A DNA stretch of 64,000 bases from Bradyrhizobium septentrionale (GTDB taxonomy: Bacteria; Pseudomonadota; Alphaproteobacteria; Rhizobiales; Xanthobacteraceae): contig NZ_CP088285.1 of assembly GCF_011516645.4 (NCBI RefSeq), positions 6,714,501 to 6,778,500 on the forward strand, in the 5' to 3' direction. The notes beneath the pieces are model-generated. The model made no database searches. It had not been told where the DNA came from and worked only from the letters and a program-made list of their open reading frames with translations. Both the position numbers and the translations under genes were made by a program. This document shows, in pieces, positions 44,256 through 53,223 of the stretch (positions are counted from its first letter, which is position 1; each line of letters starts with the position of its first letter).

Positions 44256-44345
44256 ATGGATTGGCTGACGCCACGCGCGTGAGTTCGGACGCCCCCACGC
44301 TGTCCGGCCATCGACGGCAATCACCGTTTTCCAGGAAGCGATACC

Positions 44346-45077
44346 ATGTCAGACGTAGCGGTTTATTTGGTGCTGAGTGGGGCGGTTTTTGCGGGCGCGT
44401 TCGTTTCCGGCCTTTCCGGATTTGCGTTCTCGGCGGTCGCCGGCGCGATCCTGCTCCACGTTTTTCCGCCTATCGAAGCTGTGCCTTTGATGATGGCTTG
44501 CAGCATCACCGTGCAAGCCGCCAATCTGTTTGCGCTCCGCAAGAGCATGCAATGGAAAACCAGCCTCGTCTTCATCGCTGGTGGACTGTTGGGCATTCCG
44601 ATCGCGATCTATTTCCTGCAGAATGTGGATACCGGGATGTTCAGACTGGGCTTTGGAATTCTCGTATCGCTTTATGCGGCATATGCCTTGTTGCGGCCAA
44701 CGGCTGCCTATTTGCGTCAGATGGACAGCCGGAGCAGGAACGCGCTGGTGGGGTTTGGTGGTGGGCTGGTCGGGGGGCTGACTGCGATGCCCGGCGCACT
44801 TCCTGCGATCTGGTGCGACATCCATGGTCTCCCGAAAACTCAGCAGCGCGGCCTGGTCCAGCCCTACATCGGGGTGATGCAGCTTTTCGCCCTCGCGCTC
44901 ATGCTTTCGCACCACAGCCTCTCGCTCAAGGTCTTGATCGACTTTGGCATTTCGCTGCCCGCCTTGGCCGCTGGAACGGCCGTGGGTATCGTCCTGTTCG
45001 GACGCGTCAACGAAGCGGCCTTCAAACGGATTATCCTGGGTCTGTTGTTGTTTTCGGGACTCTGCCTCGTGATCTAG
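44346..45077 (+). CDS. TauE/SafE-family sulfite/anion exporter
   Basis: 243 residues with about eight membrane helices. The opening VYLVLSGAVFAGAFVSGLSGFAFS and the second repeat VGFGGGLVGGLTAMPGALPAIWCD are the two TauE/SafE half-motifs. The family exports sulfite, sulfoacetate or other organosulfur anions, but the substrate here is unknown. It lies between the kinase and the first precursor peptide. A strong GC hairpin follows its stop. Confidence 0.88.
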   Translation: MSDVAVYLVLSGAVFAGAFVSGLSGFAFSAVAGAILLHVFPPIEAVPLMMACSITVQAANLFALRKSMQWKTSLVFIAGGLLGIPIAIYFLQNVDTGMFRLGFGILVSLYAAYALLRPTAAYLRQMDSRSRNALVGFGGGLVGGLTAMPGALPAIWCDIHGLPKTQQRGLVQPYIGVMQLFALALMLSHHSLSLKVLIDFGISLPALAAGTAVGIVLFGRVNEAAFKRIILGLLLFSGLCLVI

Positions 45078-45129
45078 AGGGGGTCTCGGTGGAAAGGTGC
45101 GGGCGGTTTCGGGCCGAACATCTCACACC

Positions 45130-45151
45130 GCGCCGCCACCTGCGGCGGCGC
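45130..45151. terminator. GC-rich hairpin after the TauE/SafE gene
   Basis: Arms GCGCCGCC and GGCGGCGC (8 bp) around ACCTGC, 53 bp after the stop. No T tract follows. It probably separates the exporter from the peptide promoter downstream. Confidence 0.5.
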
Positions 45152-45179
45152 AGGGCCTTTCGACATTAACCTCCTGACC

Positions 45180-45208
45180 GACGACGAAATACGACATCTG
45201 CCGTATCG
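45180..45208. promoter_or_regulatory. Conserved palindromic element, copy B (first peptide promoter)
   Basis: GACGACGAAATACGACATCT continues into GCCGTATCG; the palindrome ATACGAC-ATCT-GCCGTAT spans 45189-45206. The flank CCTTTCGACATT...TGACCGACGACGAAAT is also shared with copy C at 53028, so more than the palindrome is conserved. It lies about 100 bp before the start of precursor 1. Confidence 0.7.
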
Positions 45209-45309
45209 CCCAGCGACCGGGATAAGGATATGAAGCCGGGTCATTGGGACGAAGTTCGTCTCGCGCATTCGCGTGAGACGCTTGCCCTTGACGAAACGGG
45301 AGATGGAAT

Positions 45310-45504
45310 ATGACCATTGCGCAAGATGCGAATAAGCAAGGGGAAGCTGAGGGCCTCGAGGGCGCCGCTCAGGACAAAGCTTCCGAAATCTCAGCGACCT
45401 CTGATGCGCTCAGCGACAGCTCCCTGGACAAAGTGTCAGGCGGTTGTTGGCCGTTCAGTACTCTGGCGGCTGCCATCTACGCCAGCGCAGGCCCGGTGGG
45501 CTAG
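45310..45504 (+). CDS. Precursor peptide 1 (double-Gly leader, WP core)
   Basis: 64 residues: a 45-residue acidic leader ending ALSDSSLDKVSGG, then the core CWPFSTLAAAIYASAGPVG. It is the only core that carries a Cys. GGAG sits 6 bases upstream. It shares its leader and 3' untranslated sequence with precursor 2. The presumed fate is cleavage after Gly-Gly and export by the C39 ABC transporter at 47255; both are inference from the leader motif and neighbourhood. Confidence 0.85.
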   Translation: MTIAQDANKQGEAEGLEGAAQDKASEISATSDALSDSSLDKVSGGCWPFSTLAAAIYASAGPVG

Positions 45505-45589
45505 AAAGCACCTGAGCCGACGACGGCTTGAAGAGGTCACCTCCGCCGCCGCGCATCGAACCGGAAATGGTCGATCTCGTTGATATCGG

Positions 45590-45627
45590 CATGTCCGCTT
45601 TGCTCCATTTCTGGAGAAGCGGACATG
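45590..45627. repeat. Long inverted repeat between precursors 1 and 2
   Basis: Arms CATGTCCGCTT (45590-45600) and AAGCGGACATG (45617-45627) are perfect over 11 bp, with an inner CTCCA/TGGAG stem. It resembles a dispersed intergenic repeat and could form a transcript hairpin between the two peptide genes. Confidence 0.6.
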
Positions 45628-45693
45628 AGTTGAGCGCAGGGTTGCAACGTCGGGCTGGCCCCGATCAGCATTGATCAAGGATGGAGATTGAAG

Positions 45694-45897
45694 ATGACCA
45701 ATGAGCAGGACACCAATTCGAAAGCGCAAGCCGATGCTGGCGAGAGCCTCAAGGACGACGCTCAGAGCAATGCCTCCCAGATCTCGGCGACGTCTGATGC
45801 GCTCAGCGACAGCTCCCTGGACAAAGTGTCGGGCGGCGCCTGGCCGTTCAATAATCTGGCGGCTGCCAGCTACGCCAGCACAGGCGGGGGAGGTTGA
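45694..45897 (+). CDS. Precursor peptide 2
   Basis: 67 residues from the ATG at 45694; the conserved GGAGATTGAAG leader-site spacing seen in the other copies fixes this start. Leader of 48 residues ending DALSDSSLDKVSGG, core AWPFNNLAAASYASTGGGG. About 40 bases after its stop repeat the sequence after precursor 1, a sign of tandem duplication. It lies directly before the HlyD-like gene. Confidence 0.85.
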   Translation: MTNEQDTNSKAQADAGESLKDDAQSNASQISATSDALSDSSLDKVSGGAWPFNNLAAASYASTGGGG

Positions 45898-45973
45898 CCG
45901 AGAAAGCACCTGAGCCGACGACGGCTTGAAGAGGTCACCTAGCCAAAGTGGCTTCGGTGTTTGCGGGGGCTGC

Positions 45974-47242
45974 GTGAGACGGGAAACGGAGCGAATCTTT
46001 CGGGCAGCGGCCATCGAGCGGCTTTCGAATCCCGAACAGCTCGACCATGTTGTCGGCGTCACGCGCCCGTTCGACTGGATGGCTGCAGCGGCGCTGGCAC
46101 TTGGTCTTGCCGTGCTGGTTGCCTGGAGCGTGCTCGGCCGCATTCCAACCCGTGTATCCGGTGATGGCATTTTGTTGAGCAGCGGCGGTCGTCTGGTCGA
46201 CGCCGTCTCCGCGGTCAGCGGCAAGCTGGCCTCGCTCGAGGTCGGCATCGGCGATGCCGTCCGCCGCGATCAGGTGATCGCCCGGATCGTCCAGACCGAG
46301 ACCGAGCAGCGGCTTCAGCAGGCGAGGGATGTCCTGCGCGAGCGCGAACGCGAGCATGCCGAGCTCGCCGGGGCGATCTCGCGGGAGATCGATGCCAAGC
46401 TTGCCAATTATGCGGCGCAGGAGGCAGGTCTGGGCAACGTGATCGCGGCTGCCGAGAAGCGCACCGCCTATCTCACCGACGAGGTGGCCAAGCTCGAGCC
46501 GGCGGCAGCGAATGGAACTGTCACGCGCAGGTATCTCGAGGACCGCCGCGTCGAACTCAACAATGCGCGGGAACGCATCACCGACGCAAGGAACGACATT
46601 CTCAAGCTCAATGCGCAGCAGCTGGATCTGCAGAGCCAGCGTGAGCGCGATCGGCTGCTTTCGGAATTCAAGGTCAATGATGCGAAGCGGACGGTTGAGC
46701 AGCTTGCGGCCGAGCTGGAACGGGGATCACGGATCCTCAGTCCCGCTGACGGGCGTGTCGTCGAACTCAAAGTGTCCAGCGGCGCCGTGCTTGCCCTGGG
46801 TACGCCGGTTATCGAAATCGAGACCGCGGGACAGGTCCTCGAAGCGACGGTCTACATGCCGCCGGACCGTGGCAAGAACATCAGGCCCGGCATGGAGGTT
46901 CGTGTCGAGCCGAGCACCATCAAACGGGAAGAATACGGCGCGATTGTCGGCAATGTGGTGGCGGTTTCGGAATTCCCTGTGACGCCCCAGGGCATGCTGG
47001 CGGACCTGCACAACGATGCATTGGTCAAGCGCTTTTCGCAGGACGGCGCGCCCTATACGGCCAAGGTGACCCTGGAGCGCGATCCCTCCACCGTCAGCGG
47101 GTATCGCTGGACCTCCGGCAAGGGGCCGCCGATCCAGCTCTCGACCGGTACGCTGACCCGGGCCGAAGTTACGACGCGCGAGCAGCAGCCGATCGATCTG
47201 GTGATTCCGCTGATGAAGCGGCTCAGCGGCATTGGCGGCTAG
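45974..47242 (+). CDS. HlyD-family secretion adaptor (NHLM bacteriocin-system type)
   Basis: 422 residues from the GTG at 45974, with GGGGG 6 bases upstream; the frame is open to 45926 without a site. The layout is a short cytoplasmic start (RRETERIFRAAAIERLSNPEQLDHVV), one membrane helix (MAAAALALGLAVLVAWSVLG), a biotinyl-like half-motif, a long coiled coil (residues about 115-240) and a beta-barrel end. The LSNPEQLDxxVxVTxPxDW opening is typical of HlyD proteins of NHLM systems. It links the ABC exporter to the periplasm. Adjacent to the exporter genes. Confidence 0.9.
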   Translation: MRRETERIFRAAAIERLSNPEQLDHVVGVTRPFDWMAAAALALGLAVLVAWSVLGRIPTRVSGDGILLSSGGRLVDAVSAVSGKLASLEVGIGDAVRRDQVIARIVQTETEQRLQQARDVLREREREHAELAGAISREIDAKLANYAAQEAGLGNVIAAAEKRTAYLTDEVAKLEPAAANGTVTRRYLEDRRVELNNARERITDARNDILKLNAQQLDLQSQRERDRLLSEFKVNDAKRTVEQLAAELERGSRILSPADGRVVELKVSSGAVLALGTPVIEIETAGQVLEATVYMPPDRGKNIRPGMEVRVEPSTIKREEYGAIVGNVVAVSEFPVTPQGMLADLHNDALVKRFSQDGAPYTAKVTLERDPSTVSGYRWTSGKGPPIQLSTGTLTRAEVTTREQQPIDLVIPLMKRLSGIGG

Positions 47243-47254
47243 GATCGGCAGCGC

Positions 47255-49483
47255 ATGACCGCGTCATCGCGCCAAACCGATGCCCGGCCGGCGCTCCTCG
47301 ATCGCCTCGGCAACTGGATCAGGCGCATCCCGCTGCCGGTGCGACGGCGCTGGGTCAGTCCCACGGTATTCCAGATGGAAGCGCTGGAATGCGGCGCGGC
47401 TTCGCTCGCGATGATCCTGGCGTATCACGGTCTCTGGGTGCCGCTGGAAAAGCTCCGCGAAGCCTGCGGCGTGTCCCGGGACGGCAGCAAGGCCAGCAAC
47501 GTGCTGAAGGCCGCGCGGCAATTCGGACTGACGGCAAAGGGGTTCAGGAAGGAGCCGGCGACGCTGCATGAGCTGCCGATGCCATCGATCATCCACTGGA
47601 ACTTCAACCATTTCGTGGTGCTCGAAAGGCTGGATTCGGATTACGCCTATCTCAACGATCCCTCGACCGGGCGCCGCAAGGTCGGTCACGATGAATTCGA
47701 CGCGGCCTTCACGGGCGTTGTCCTGGCGATGGAGCCGGGCCCCGACTTCAAGCCCGGTGGTCGCGAGCCCGACCTTATTCCGGTGCTGCTGCGGCGACTG
47801 TCGAATTCGTTGGGGGCGGTGCTGCTGTTGGTTGCACTCAGCATGGCGCTGGTGGTGCCCACCATCCTGGTTCCGGCATTCGCGAAAATCTTTGTCGATG
47901 ACGTTCTGATCAAGCATGTCGAGGGCTGGTTCACACCTTTGCTGATCGGCATGGCGATGACAGCCGTGGCGCGGGCGCTGATGACGGCATTTCAACAGTC
48001 GCTGCTCCTGCGTATCCAGACCAAGCTCACGGTGACGATGGTCAGCCAGTTGCTCTGGCACGTCCTGACCCTTCCGATGGAATTCTTCACCCAGCGGCAC
48101 TCAGGCGACCTCGCCAACCGCATAGCCGCCAGCGAACAGATCGCCCAGCTGCTTTCGAACGGGGTGGCTGCCAATGCGCTGAACCTGATCGCGGTCGTCT
48201 TCGTCGCCGTGACGATGGCGTTCTACGACGGTTTGCTGGCCGCGATCAGCATCGCCATGGCTCTCCTCAATGTCCTCGTCCTCAGGCTGGTCGCGCGCCA
48301 GCGCGAGGACCTCAACCGCAAGCTGTCGATCGAACGTGCCAAGCTGAATGGAAGCACCATCGAAATCATCCGCACGATCGAAACGATCAAGGCCGGCGGC
48401 CTGGAAGATGACGCTTTCGCGCGCTGGGCGGGGTTTCAGGCCAAGGTCCTGAATGCCGAGCGTGATCTCGGCGTCTACTCCACCTTCCTCGACAGCTGTC
48501 CGATCTTCCTGACCGGATTGACCACCGCGATCGTGCTGGGGGTGGGGGGCCTTCGGATCGTCGACGGCGCATTGACCATCGGTGGCCTCGTCGCCCTGCA
48601 GGCCCTGCTCACCAGCCTGGTCGAGCCGGTCAACGCACTTGTGCAGCAGGCCGCTGTCTTCCTCGCCATCAAGGGCAACCTGTTCCGGATCGAGGACGTC
48701 TTCAACTATCCCGCCCGCCCCCTGGTGCCGATCGAGCGCGCGCCCGCAACGATGCCCGCAAAACTGTCGGGCCGGGTCGAGTTGAAGGACATCTCGTTCG
48801 GATATTCGGCGCTTGAGCCGCCGCTGATCGAGGATTTTTCGCTGGTCGTCGAGCCCGGTCGCCGCGTCGCGCTGGTCGGTGCGTCGGGCAGCGGCAAATC
48901 CACCGTTGGACGGCTGGTCAGCGGACTCTACCGGCCGTGGTCCGGCGACATCCGCATCGACGGCTGGTCGATGGCCGAGATTCCCCAGGAGATATTCACC
49001 AACTCGGTCGCCTATGTCGATCAGGAAATCCTGCTGTTCGAAGGGACCGCCCGCGACAACCTCACGCTCTGGGACCATACCGTGGCTGAAGCCAGCGTGT
49101 CCCGGGCGCTCAAGGATGCGCTGATCCACGAGGAGGTTGTCGTCCGGGCCGGCAATTACGATTGCCACGTGGCCGAGGACGGCAGGAATTTCAGCGGCGG
49201 CCAGCGGCAACGGCTCGAGATCGCACGGGCGCTGGCAGGCAATCCTTCCGTGGTCGTGCTCGACGAGGCCACTTCCGCCCTGGATCCGATCGTCGAGAAG
49301 GCGATCGACGACAATCTCCGGCGCAGGGGATGCACCTGCATCATCGTCGCGCACCGGCTCAGCACGATCCGCGACTGTGACGAGATCCTCGTGATGAGCA
49401 ACGGGCGGGTCGTGCAGCGGGGAACGCATCAGGAGCTGCTCGCCGAGGGCGGCGAATATGTCCAGCTGGTATCGAGCGAATGA
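47255..49483 (+). CDS. C39-peptidase ABC exporter (NHLM-type, ABC1)
   Basis: 742 residues. The N-terminal C39 peptidase carries the catalytic Cys in MEALECGAASLAMIL, His in IIHWNFNHFVVL and Asp in YLNDPSTGRRKV. A six-helix membrane domain follows (residues about 175-440). The ATPase has Walker A GASGSGKSTVGRLV, signature FSGGQRQRLEIARAL and Walker B VVVLDEATSALD. Such proteins cut leaders after Gly-Gly and export the core, which fits the neighbouring VSGG peptides. It overlaps the next gene by 4 bases. Confidence 0.93.
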   Translation: MTASSRQTDARPALLDRLGNWIRRIPLPVRRRWVSPTVFQMEALECGAASLAMILAYHGLWVPLEKLREACGVSRDGSKASNVLKAARQFGLTAKGFRKEPATLHELPMPSIIHWNFNHFVVLERLDSDYAYLNDPSTGRRKVGHDEFDAAFTGVVLAMEPGPDFKPGGREPDLIPVLLRRLSNSLGAVLLLVALSMALVVPTILVPAFAKIFVDDVLIKHVEGWFTPLLIGMAMTAVARALMTAFQQSLLLRIQTKLTVTMVSQLLWHVLTLPMEFFTQRHSGDLANRIAASEQIAQLLSNGVAANALNLIAVVFVAVTMAFYDGLLAAISIAMALLNVLVLRLVARQREDLNRKLSIERAKLNGSTIEIIRTIETIKAGGLEDDAFARWAGFQAKVLNAERDLGVYSTFLDSCPIFLTGLTTAIVLGVGGLRIVDGALTIGGLVALQALLTSLVEPVNALVQQAAVFLAIKGNLFRIEDVFNYPARPLVPIERAPATMPAKLSGRVELKDISFGYSALEPPLIEDFSLVVEPGRRVALVGASGSGKSTVGRLVSGLYRPWSGDIRIDGWSMAEIPQEIFTNSVAYVDQEILLFEGTARDNLTLWDHTVAEASVSRALKDALIHEEVVVRAGNYDCHVAEDGRNFSGGQRQRLEIARALAGNPSVVVLDEATSALDPIVEKAIDDNLRRRGCTCIIVAHRLSTIRDCDEILVMSNGRVVQRGTHQELLAEGGEYVQLVSSE

Positions 49484-52386
49484 ACCGCGTCTACCAGCCT
49501 CCCGCCCTCGAAACTCCGCCCTGGCGCGAAGGCGCGGCGTCTCGCCCAGTCGGGCTCGAGAGCCACCGACCGCTGCCGATCAATGACCTCGATCTCGTTC
49601 TGCACGTCGTGCGCGGCTATGTCGACCTGTTTGCCGTCAAGGAGAGCGCCAGTGGCGAGCCGAGCCGGCGGCATCATCTGTTTCGGGTCGAGCAAGGCGC
49701 GGTGGTTTTTGGCCTGCCCGGCATCAGCGATGGAAACGGAAATTCGGTGGCCGTGATTGCGGTCGGCGGTCTCGAGACCGAAATCGTAATCGATCATCGC
49801 GGCCGTTTTGCCGATCGGGACGCGATCGACGCATGGACCGCGCTTGTGTCGGGAGTCATCGCAGCGTCTCCTCAAGGAGCGGTCGTGCAGCAGGCCGCGA
49901 TCGGCTCGCGATACGCATTGGCAGCCGGCGACATTCTCCGGCTGTCCGGCCGGCGGGTCGGCTGGATCGGGATTGAGCATGGGACCATCGGCGTGATGGA
50001 GATGCTGGCGATCCATGGCTCCAGGGAGTGTCCCGCGCCGATGCCGCCGGGAACGTGGATCGTCGCCCGCGAGGAGGCGACGCTGGTGGTGCGGGAGAGC
50101 ACGGCATTCCCGCTTGCCGAGATATGGGCCGCGCTTGATCGATTCCATACGCGTGTCATGGAAAGCCTGTGTCGCAGGATCGACGAGGAAACCCTGGCGG
50201 AGGCCGACCGCCTGCGCCTGCGCTCGAACCTCAACCGGCTACGGACCAGAAGCATTGTCGGTCGGCTTGCCGGTATCATCGCTGCCGAGCCCGGATCAAC
50301 GCAACCCGGCGCGGTTGGTGCTAGCCGTCTGCTCGCCGCCTGTCGGGAGGTCGGAGCCGCGCTGGGCATATCGCTCGAGGCTCCGGCCAACATGGCGTTC
50401 GACAATGATGATCTTGCGAGCGCCGTGAGGATCGCGGAGGCGTCGCGGGTGCGGACGCGGCGGTTGTTGCTGCGCGCGGATTGGTGGGCCAACAGTGCCG
50501 GTCCATTCGTCGCGTTTCTCGGCCAAGACCGGCGGGCGGTCGCGATCCTTCCGGCGGCAGGCGGCCGCCACATCATCGTTGACCCCGGCGCCGGCACGCG
50601 CCGTGAATTGACGCGCGCAACCGCCGCCGACCTGGCGCCCGAGGCGGTGATGTTCTATCGCCCGCTGCCTTCGGGAGCTCTGACGGTCCGCGATCTCCTG
50701 AAGTTCGGCGCCGCGACGGTCCGGGCGGATTTTCTGCGGATCATTCTGGCGGCCCTGTGCCTCGGTCTTCTCGCGCTGGCCACGCCGCTGGTGATCAAGC
50801 TGCTGATCGATTCTGTGCTCCCGCGCGCGGAGGTCGACCAGCTTCTGATCTGCGCCATCGCGCTCATTGTCGTGACGCTGGTGACCGGCGGATTTCAGGT
50901 GATGCAGGGCATCGCCATGCTTCGGCTTGAGAGCCGGCTGGACTGGGTATTGCAGGCGGCGGTTGTCGACCGCCTGCTGCGGATGCCGGCCGGTTTTTTC
51001 CGTAACTTCTCTGTTGGTGACCTCGCGGACCGCACCCTTGGTGTCGAAGCCGTCCGCACCATCGTCACCGGCCGCGCCATTCGCGGATGTCTGGCGTTGG
51101 TGTCCAGCGCCTTCAGTTTTGCCGTGATGCTCATCCTTGACATCAGGCTCGGCATGCTGGCCGCGGCGCTCGCCGTGCTGCGCGTCGCACTGGTGGTCGC
51201 GATCAGTCTGGTCCGGCTGTCGGAGGAGCGCGAGAGCCTTTATCAGCAGGGATGGCTGGAGGGGCTGGTCCTGCAACTCCTCACCGGCGTCGGAAAATTG
51301 CGGATTGCGAACGCGACCATGCAGGCGCTCTCGATCTGGGTCGAGCGCTTTTCCAGGCAGAAGCGCCATTTTATCGCGTCGCAGCGTGCGGGAAACCTCC
51401 AGAAGAGCCTCGAGGCGGGGTTTCCGGCGTTGGCGACGCTGCTCATCTTCGCGCTGGCCCAGACGACTTCAGGCGCGCGGCCGGTGCACGAGCTTGGTAC
51501 GTTCCTGGCATTCTATGCGGCGTTCGGGCTGTCGCTCGCCGCGGTCGGCGAGTGGGCGCTGGCGCTCGGAGAGCTGCTGGTCGCAATCCCGAGGATCGAG
51601 CGGATCAAGCCGATCATCTCGACGGCGACCGAAATCAGCGACGAGCGGAAGTCGGTTGGCGAGATCGGCGGCTCGATCGAGTTTGCCAACGTGTCGTTCC
51701 GCTACGGCGACAGCGGGCCGCTGATCCTCGACGATGTCAGCCTCAGCGTCGGGACAGGAGAATACCTCGCCATTGTCGGCCCGTCGGGGAGCGGGAAGTC
51801 GACACTGTTCCGATTGCTTCTCGGTTTCGAGAAGCCGGAGTCCGGGGTGATCTTTGTCGACGGCAAGTCGCTCGAGACCATCGACGTCGGCTTGTTGCGC
51901 CGCGACGTCGGTGTCGTGCTGCAGAACTCCAGCCTCGCCTCCGGCAGCGTCTATGAAAATATCTGCGGCGCAGCCCAGCTATCGATTGACCAGGCCTGGG
52001 AGATCGCACGGCTGGCAGGATTCGACCGCGACCTCGAGGCCATGCCGATGGGCATGCAGACGCTCGTTGCAGAGGGCGTCAACACGCTTTCGGGTGGCCA
52101 GCGCCAGCGATTGCTGATCGCGCGGGCGCTGGCGCATCGGCCGCGGCTCTTGCTGATGGATGAGGCCACCAGCGCGCTCGATAACCGGTCGCAGGCCATC
52201 GTCAGCGATTCGATCTCACGCTTCAACCTGACGCGCATCGTCATCGCGCACCGGCTCAGCACCGTTCAGTCGGCGGACCGGATTGTCGTGCTGGATGGCG
52301 GCAAGATCGTGCAGACCGGCAGCTTTGCCGAGCTGATGGCGCAGCCGGGCCTGTTTGCGGATTTCGCAAAACGTCAACTGATCTAG
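49480..52386 (+). CDS. Second NHLM-type ABC transporter (ABC2)
   Basis: 968 residues. The first 400 residues are an NHLM ABC2-specific region, including a cyclic-nucleotide-binding-like beta-rich part (LFRVEQGAVVFGLPG, YALAAGDILRLSGRRVGWI) and a helical part. The membrane domain is at about 420-690. The ATPase has Walker A GPSGSGKSTLFRLL, signature LSGGQRQRLLIARAL and Walker B LLLMDEATSALD. No C39 domain is present; it probably works with ABC1 as a heteromeric exporter. ATGA overlap with ABC1. Confidence 0.92.
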   Translation: MNRVYQPPALETPPWREGAASRPVGLESHRPLPINDLDLVLHVVRGYVDLFAVKESASGEPSRRHHLFRVEQGAVVFGLPGISDGNGNSVAVIAVGGLETEIVIDHRGRFADRDAIDAWTALVSGVIAASPQGAVVQQAAIGSRYALAAGDILRLSGRRVGWIGIEHGTIGVMEMLAIHGSRECPAPMPPGTWIVAREEATLVVRESTAFPLAEIWAALDRFHTRVMESLCRRIDEETLAEADRLRLRSNLNRLRTRSIVGRLAGIIAAEPGSTQPGAVGASRLLAACREVGAALGISLEAPANMAFDNDDLASAVRIAEASRVRTRRLLLRADWWANSAGPFVAFLGQDRRAVAILPAAGGRHIIVDPGAGTRRELTRATAADLAPEAVMFYRPLPSGALTVRDLLKFGAATVRADFLRIILAALCLGLLALATPLVIKLLIDSVLPRAEVDQLLICAIALIVVTLVTGGFQVMQGIAMLRLESRLDWVLQAAVVDRLLRMPAGFFRNFSVGDLADRTLGVEAVRTIVTGRAIRGCLALVSSAFSFAVMLILDIRLGMLAAALAVLRVALVVAISLVRLSEERESLYQQGWLEGLVLQLLTGVGKLRIANATMQALSIWVERFSRQKRHFIASQRAGNLQKSLEAGFPALATLLIFALAQTTSGARPVHELGTFLAFYAAFGLSLAAVGEWALALGELLVAIPRIERIKPIISTATEISDERKSVGEIGGSIEFANVSFRYGDSGPLILDDVSLSVGTGEYLAIVGPSGSGKSTLFRLLLGFEKPESGVIFVDGKSLETIDVGLLRRDVGVVLQNSSLASGSVYENICGAAQLSIDQAWEIARLAGFDRDLEAMPMGMQTLVAEGVNTLSGGQRQRLLIARALAHRPRLLLMDEATSALDNRSQAIVSDSISRFNLTRIVIAHRLSTVQSADRIVVLDGGKIVQTGSFAELMAQPGLFADFAKRQLI

Positions 52387-52397
52387 GGGTCACCGAT

Positions 52398-52961
52398 ATG
52401 CGCAAGGTCCTCTTCATATTCGGCGTTCTGAATGACTCCGACATCGAGTGGATGGCCCGTGCCGGCGCCCGCCGCGGCATCGGGCGACAGGACGTCCTGA
52501 TCGATGAAGGCGTGCCGATCTCGTCGATCGTCCTGCTGTTGCAAGGACGGATGGGCGTGAGCGTGTCCGGCATCGGCGAGATCGCCCAGCTCGAGGCGGG
52601 CGACTTCGTCGGTGAGATGTCGCTGATCGATTCAGCGCCGCCCTCGGCCACGGTGGCTGCGAAGGCCGATTCGGTTGCCCTGTTCCTGGACAAGCAGCTC
52701 CTGATGCGAAAGCTCGCGGGAGATCACGCCTTTGCCAGCCGCTTTTATCGCGCGCTGGCCATCCTGCTGTCGGACCGCCTGCGCGCCACCGAGCGCAGGA
52801 TGGCTTATGGCGAGCAGGAAACCGGACTTGGGGACGAGGCGACGCGGTTGAAGGACGAGCTTGATCCTGCCGTGCTCGACCAGGTGTCGATCGCGGGCGA
52901 GCGATTCGACCGCCTGCTCAAGCTGGTGGAGGAGGTCGCGATGAAGGGCGCCAGATCCTGA
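52398..52961 (+). CDS. Cyclic-nucleotide-binding-domain protein of the export operon
   Basis: 187 residues, starting 11 bp after ABC2. A Crp-like binding fold covers residues about 5-120: VLIDEGVPISSIVLLLQGRMGV and LEAGDFVGEMSLIDSAPPSATVAAKAD, the latter being the phosphate-binding-cassette region. The usual Arg there is replaced by Pro-Pro-Ser-Ala, so nucleotide binding is doubtful. A helical tail follows without an HTH, so it is not a transcription factor. A role in gating or regulating the exporter is possible. Confidence 0.82.
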   Translation: MRKVLFIFGVLNDSDIEWMARAGARRGIGRQDVLIDEGVPISSIVLLLQGRMGVSVSGIGEIAQLEAGDFVGEMSLIDSAPPSATVAAKADSVALFLDKQLLMRKLAGDHAFASRFYRALAILLSDRLRATERRMAYGEQETGLGDEATRLKDELDPAVLDQVSIAGERFDRLLKLVEEVAMKGARS

Positions 52962-53027
52962 GATCGAAGGCAGGGCCTTTCGAAGGGGCGGCCTTTCGAC
53001 GGGGGCCTTTGACACTTCCCCGTGACC

Positions 53028-53056
53028 GACGACGAAATACGGCATCTGCCGTATCG
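53028..53056. promoter_or_regulatory. Conserved palindromic element, copy C (array promoter)
   Basis: ATACGGCATCTGCCGTAT (53037-53054) is a perfect inverted repeat, 7-bp arms around 4 bases. It is preceded by GACCGACGACGAA as in copy B. It lies about 170 bp before precursor 3, the first of ten peptide genes. Confidence 0.7.
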
Positions 53057-53117
53057 TTCGCAGATGGATCCAGCGGTAGCTTTCACCCTCAAGCGCAGGA
53101 AACAAGGGGCGACGCCG

Positions 53118-53133
53118 GGGAAACCGGTTTCCC
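53118..53133. promoter_or_regulatory. Perfect 16-bp palindrome GGGAAACCGGTTTCCC
   Basis: It forms a stem in the transcript leader of precursor 3. Similar GGGGAAA/TTTCCCC hairpins recur between peptide genes at 53877, 54296, 55206 and 55877. Confidence 0.55.
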
Positions 53134-53223
53134 GTCTCCGGCTTTGAAATATTTGGGAAATTACTTCATCGTTACGACGCAACTATTGATTTAATTGGCA
53201 TACACCAAAATCGGAGATTGAGA

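Larger units (their letters stand above)
52962..53223. other. Promoter region of the downstream peptide array
   Basis: It holds palindromic element C (53028-53056) and the palindrome GGGAAACCGGTTTCCC at 53118-53133, with no gene. Confidence 0.5.

Noticed and set aside
44135..45169. A 344-codon plus-strand frame across the TauE/SafE gene
   Set aside because: It is out of frame with the membrane protein, which has proper helices and motifs, and its own composition is low in hydrophobic residues.
45926..45974. Upstream start for the HlyD-like protein
   Set aside because: The extension begins at TTG inside the duplicated 3' sequence of precursor 2 and has no ribosome site. The GTG at 45974 fits the family N-terminus.
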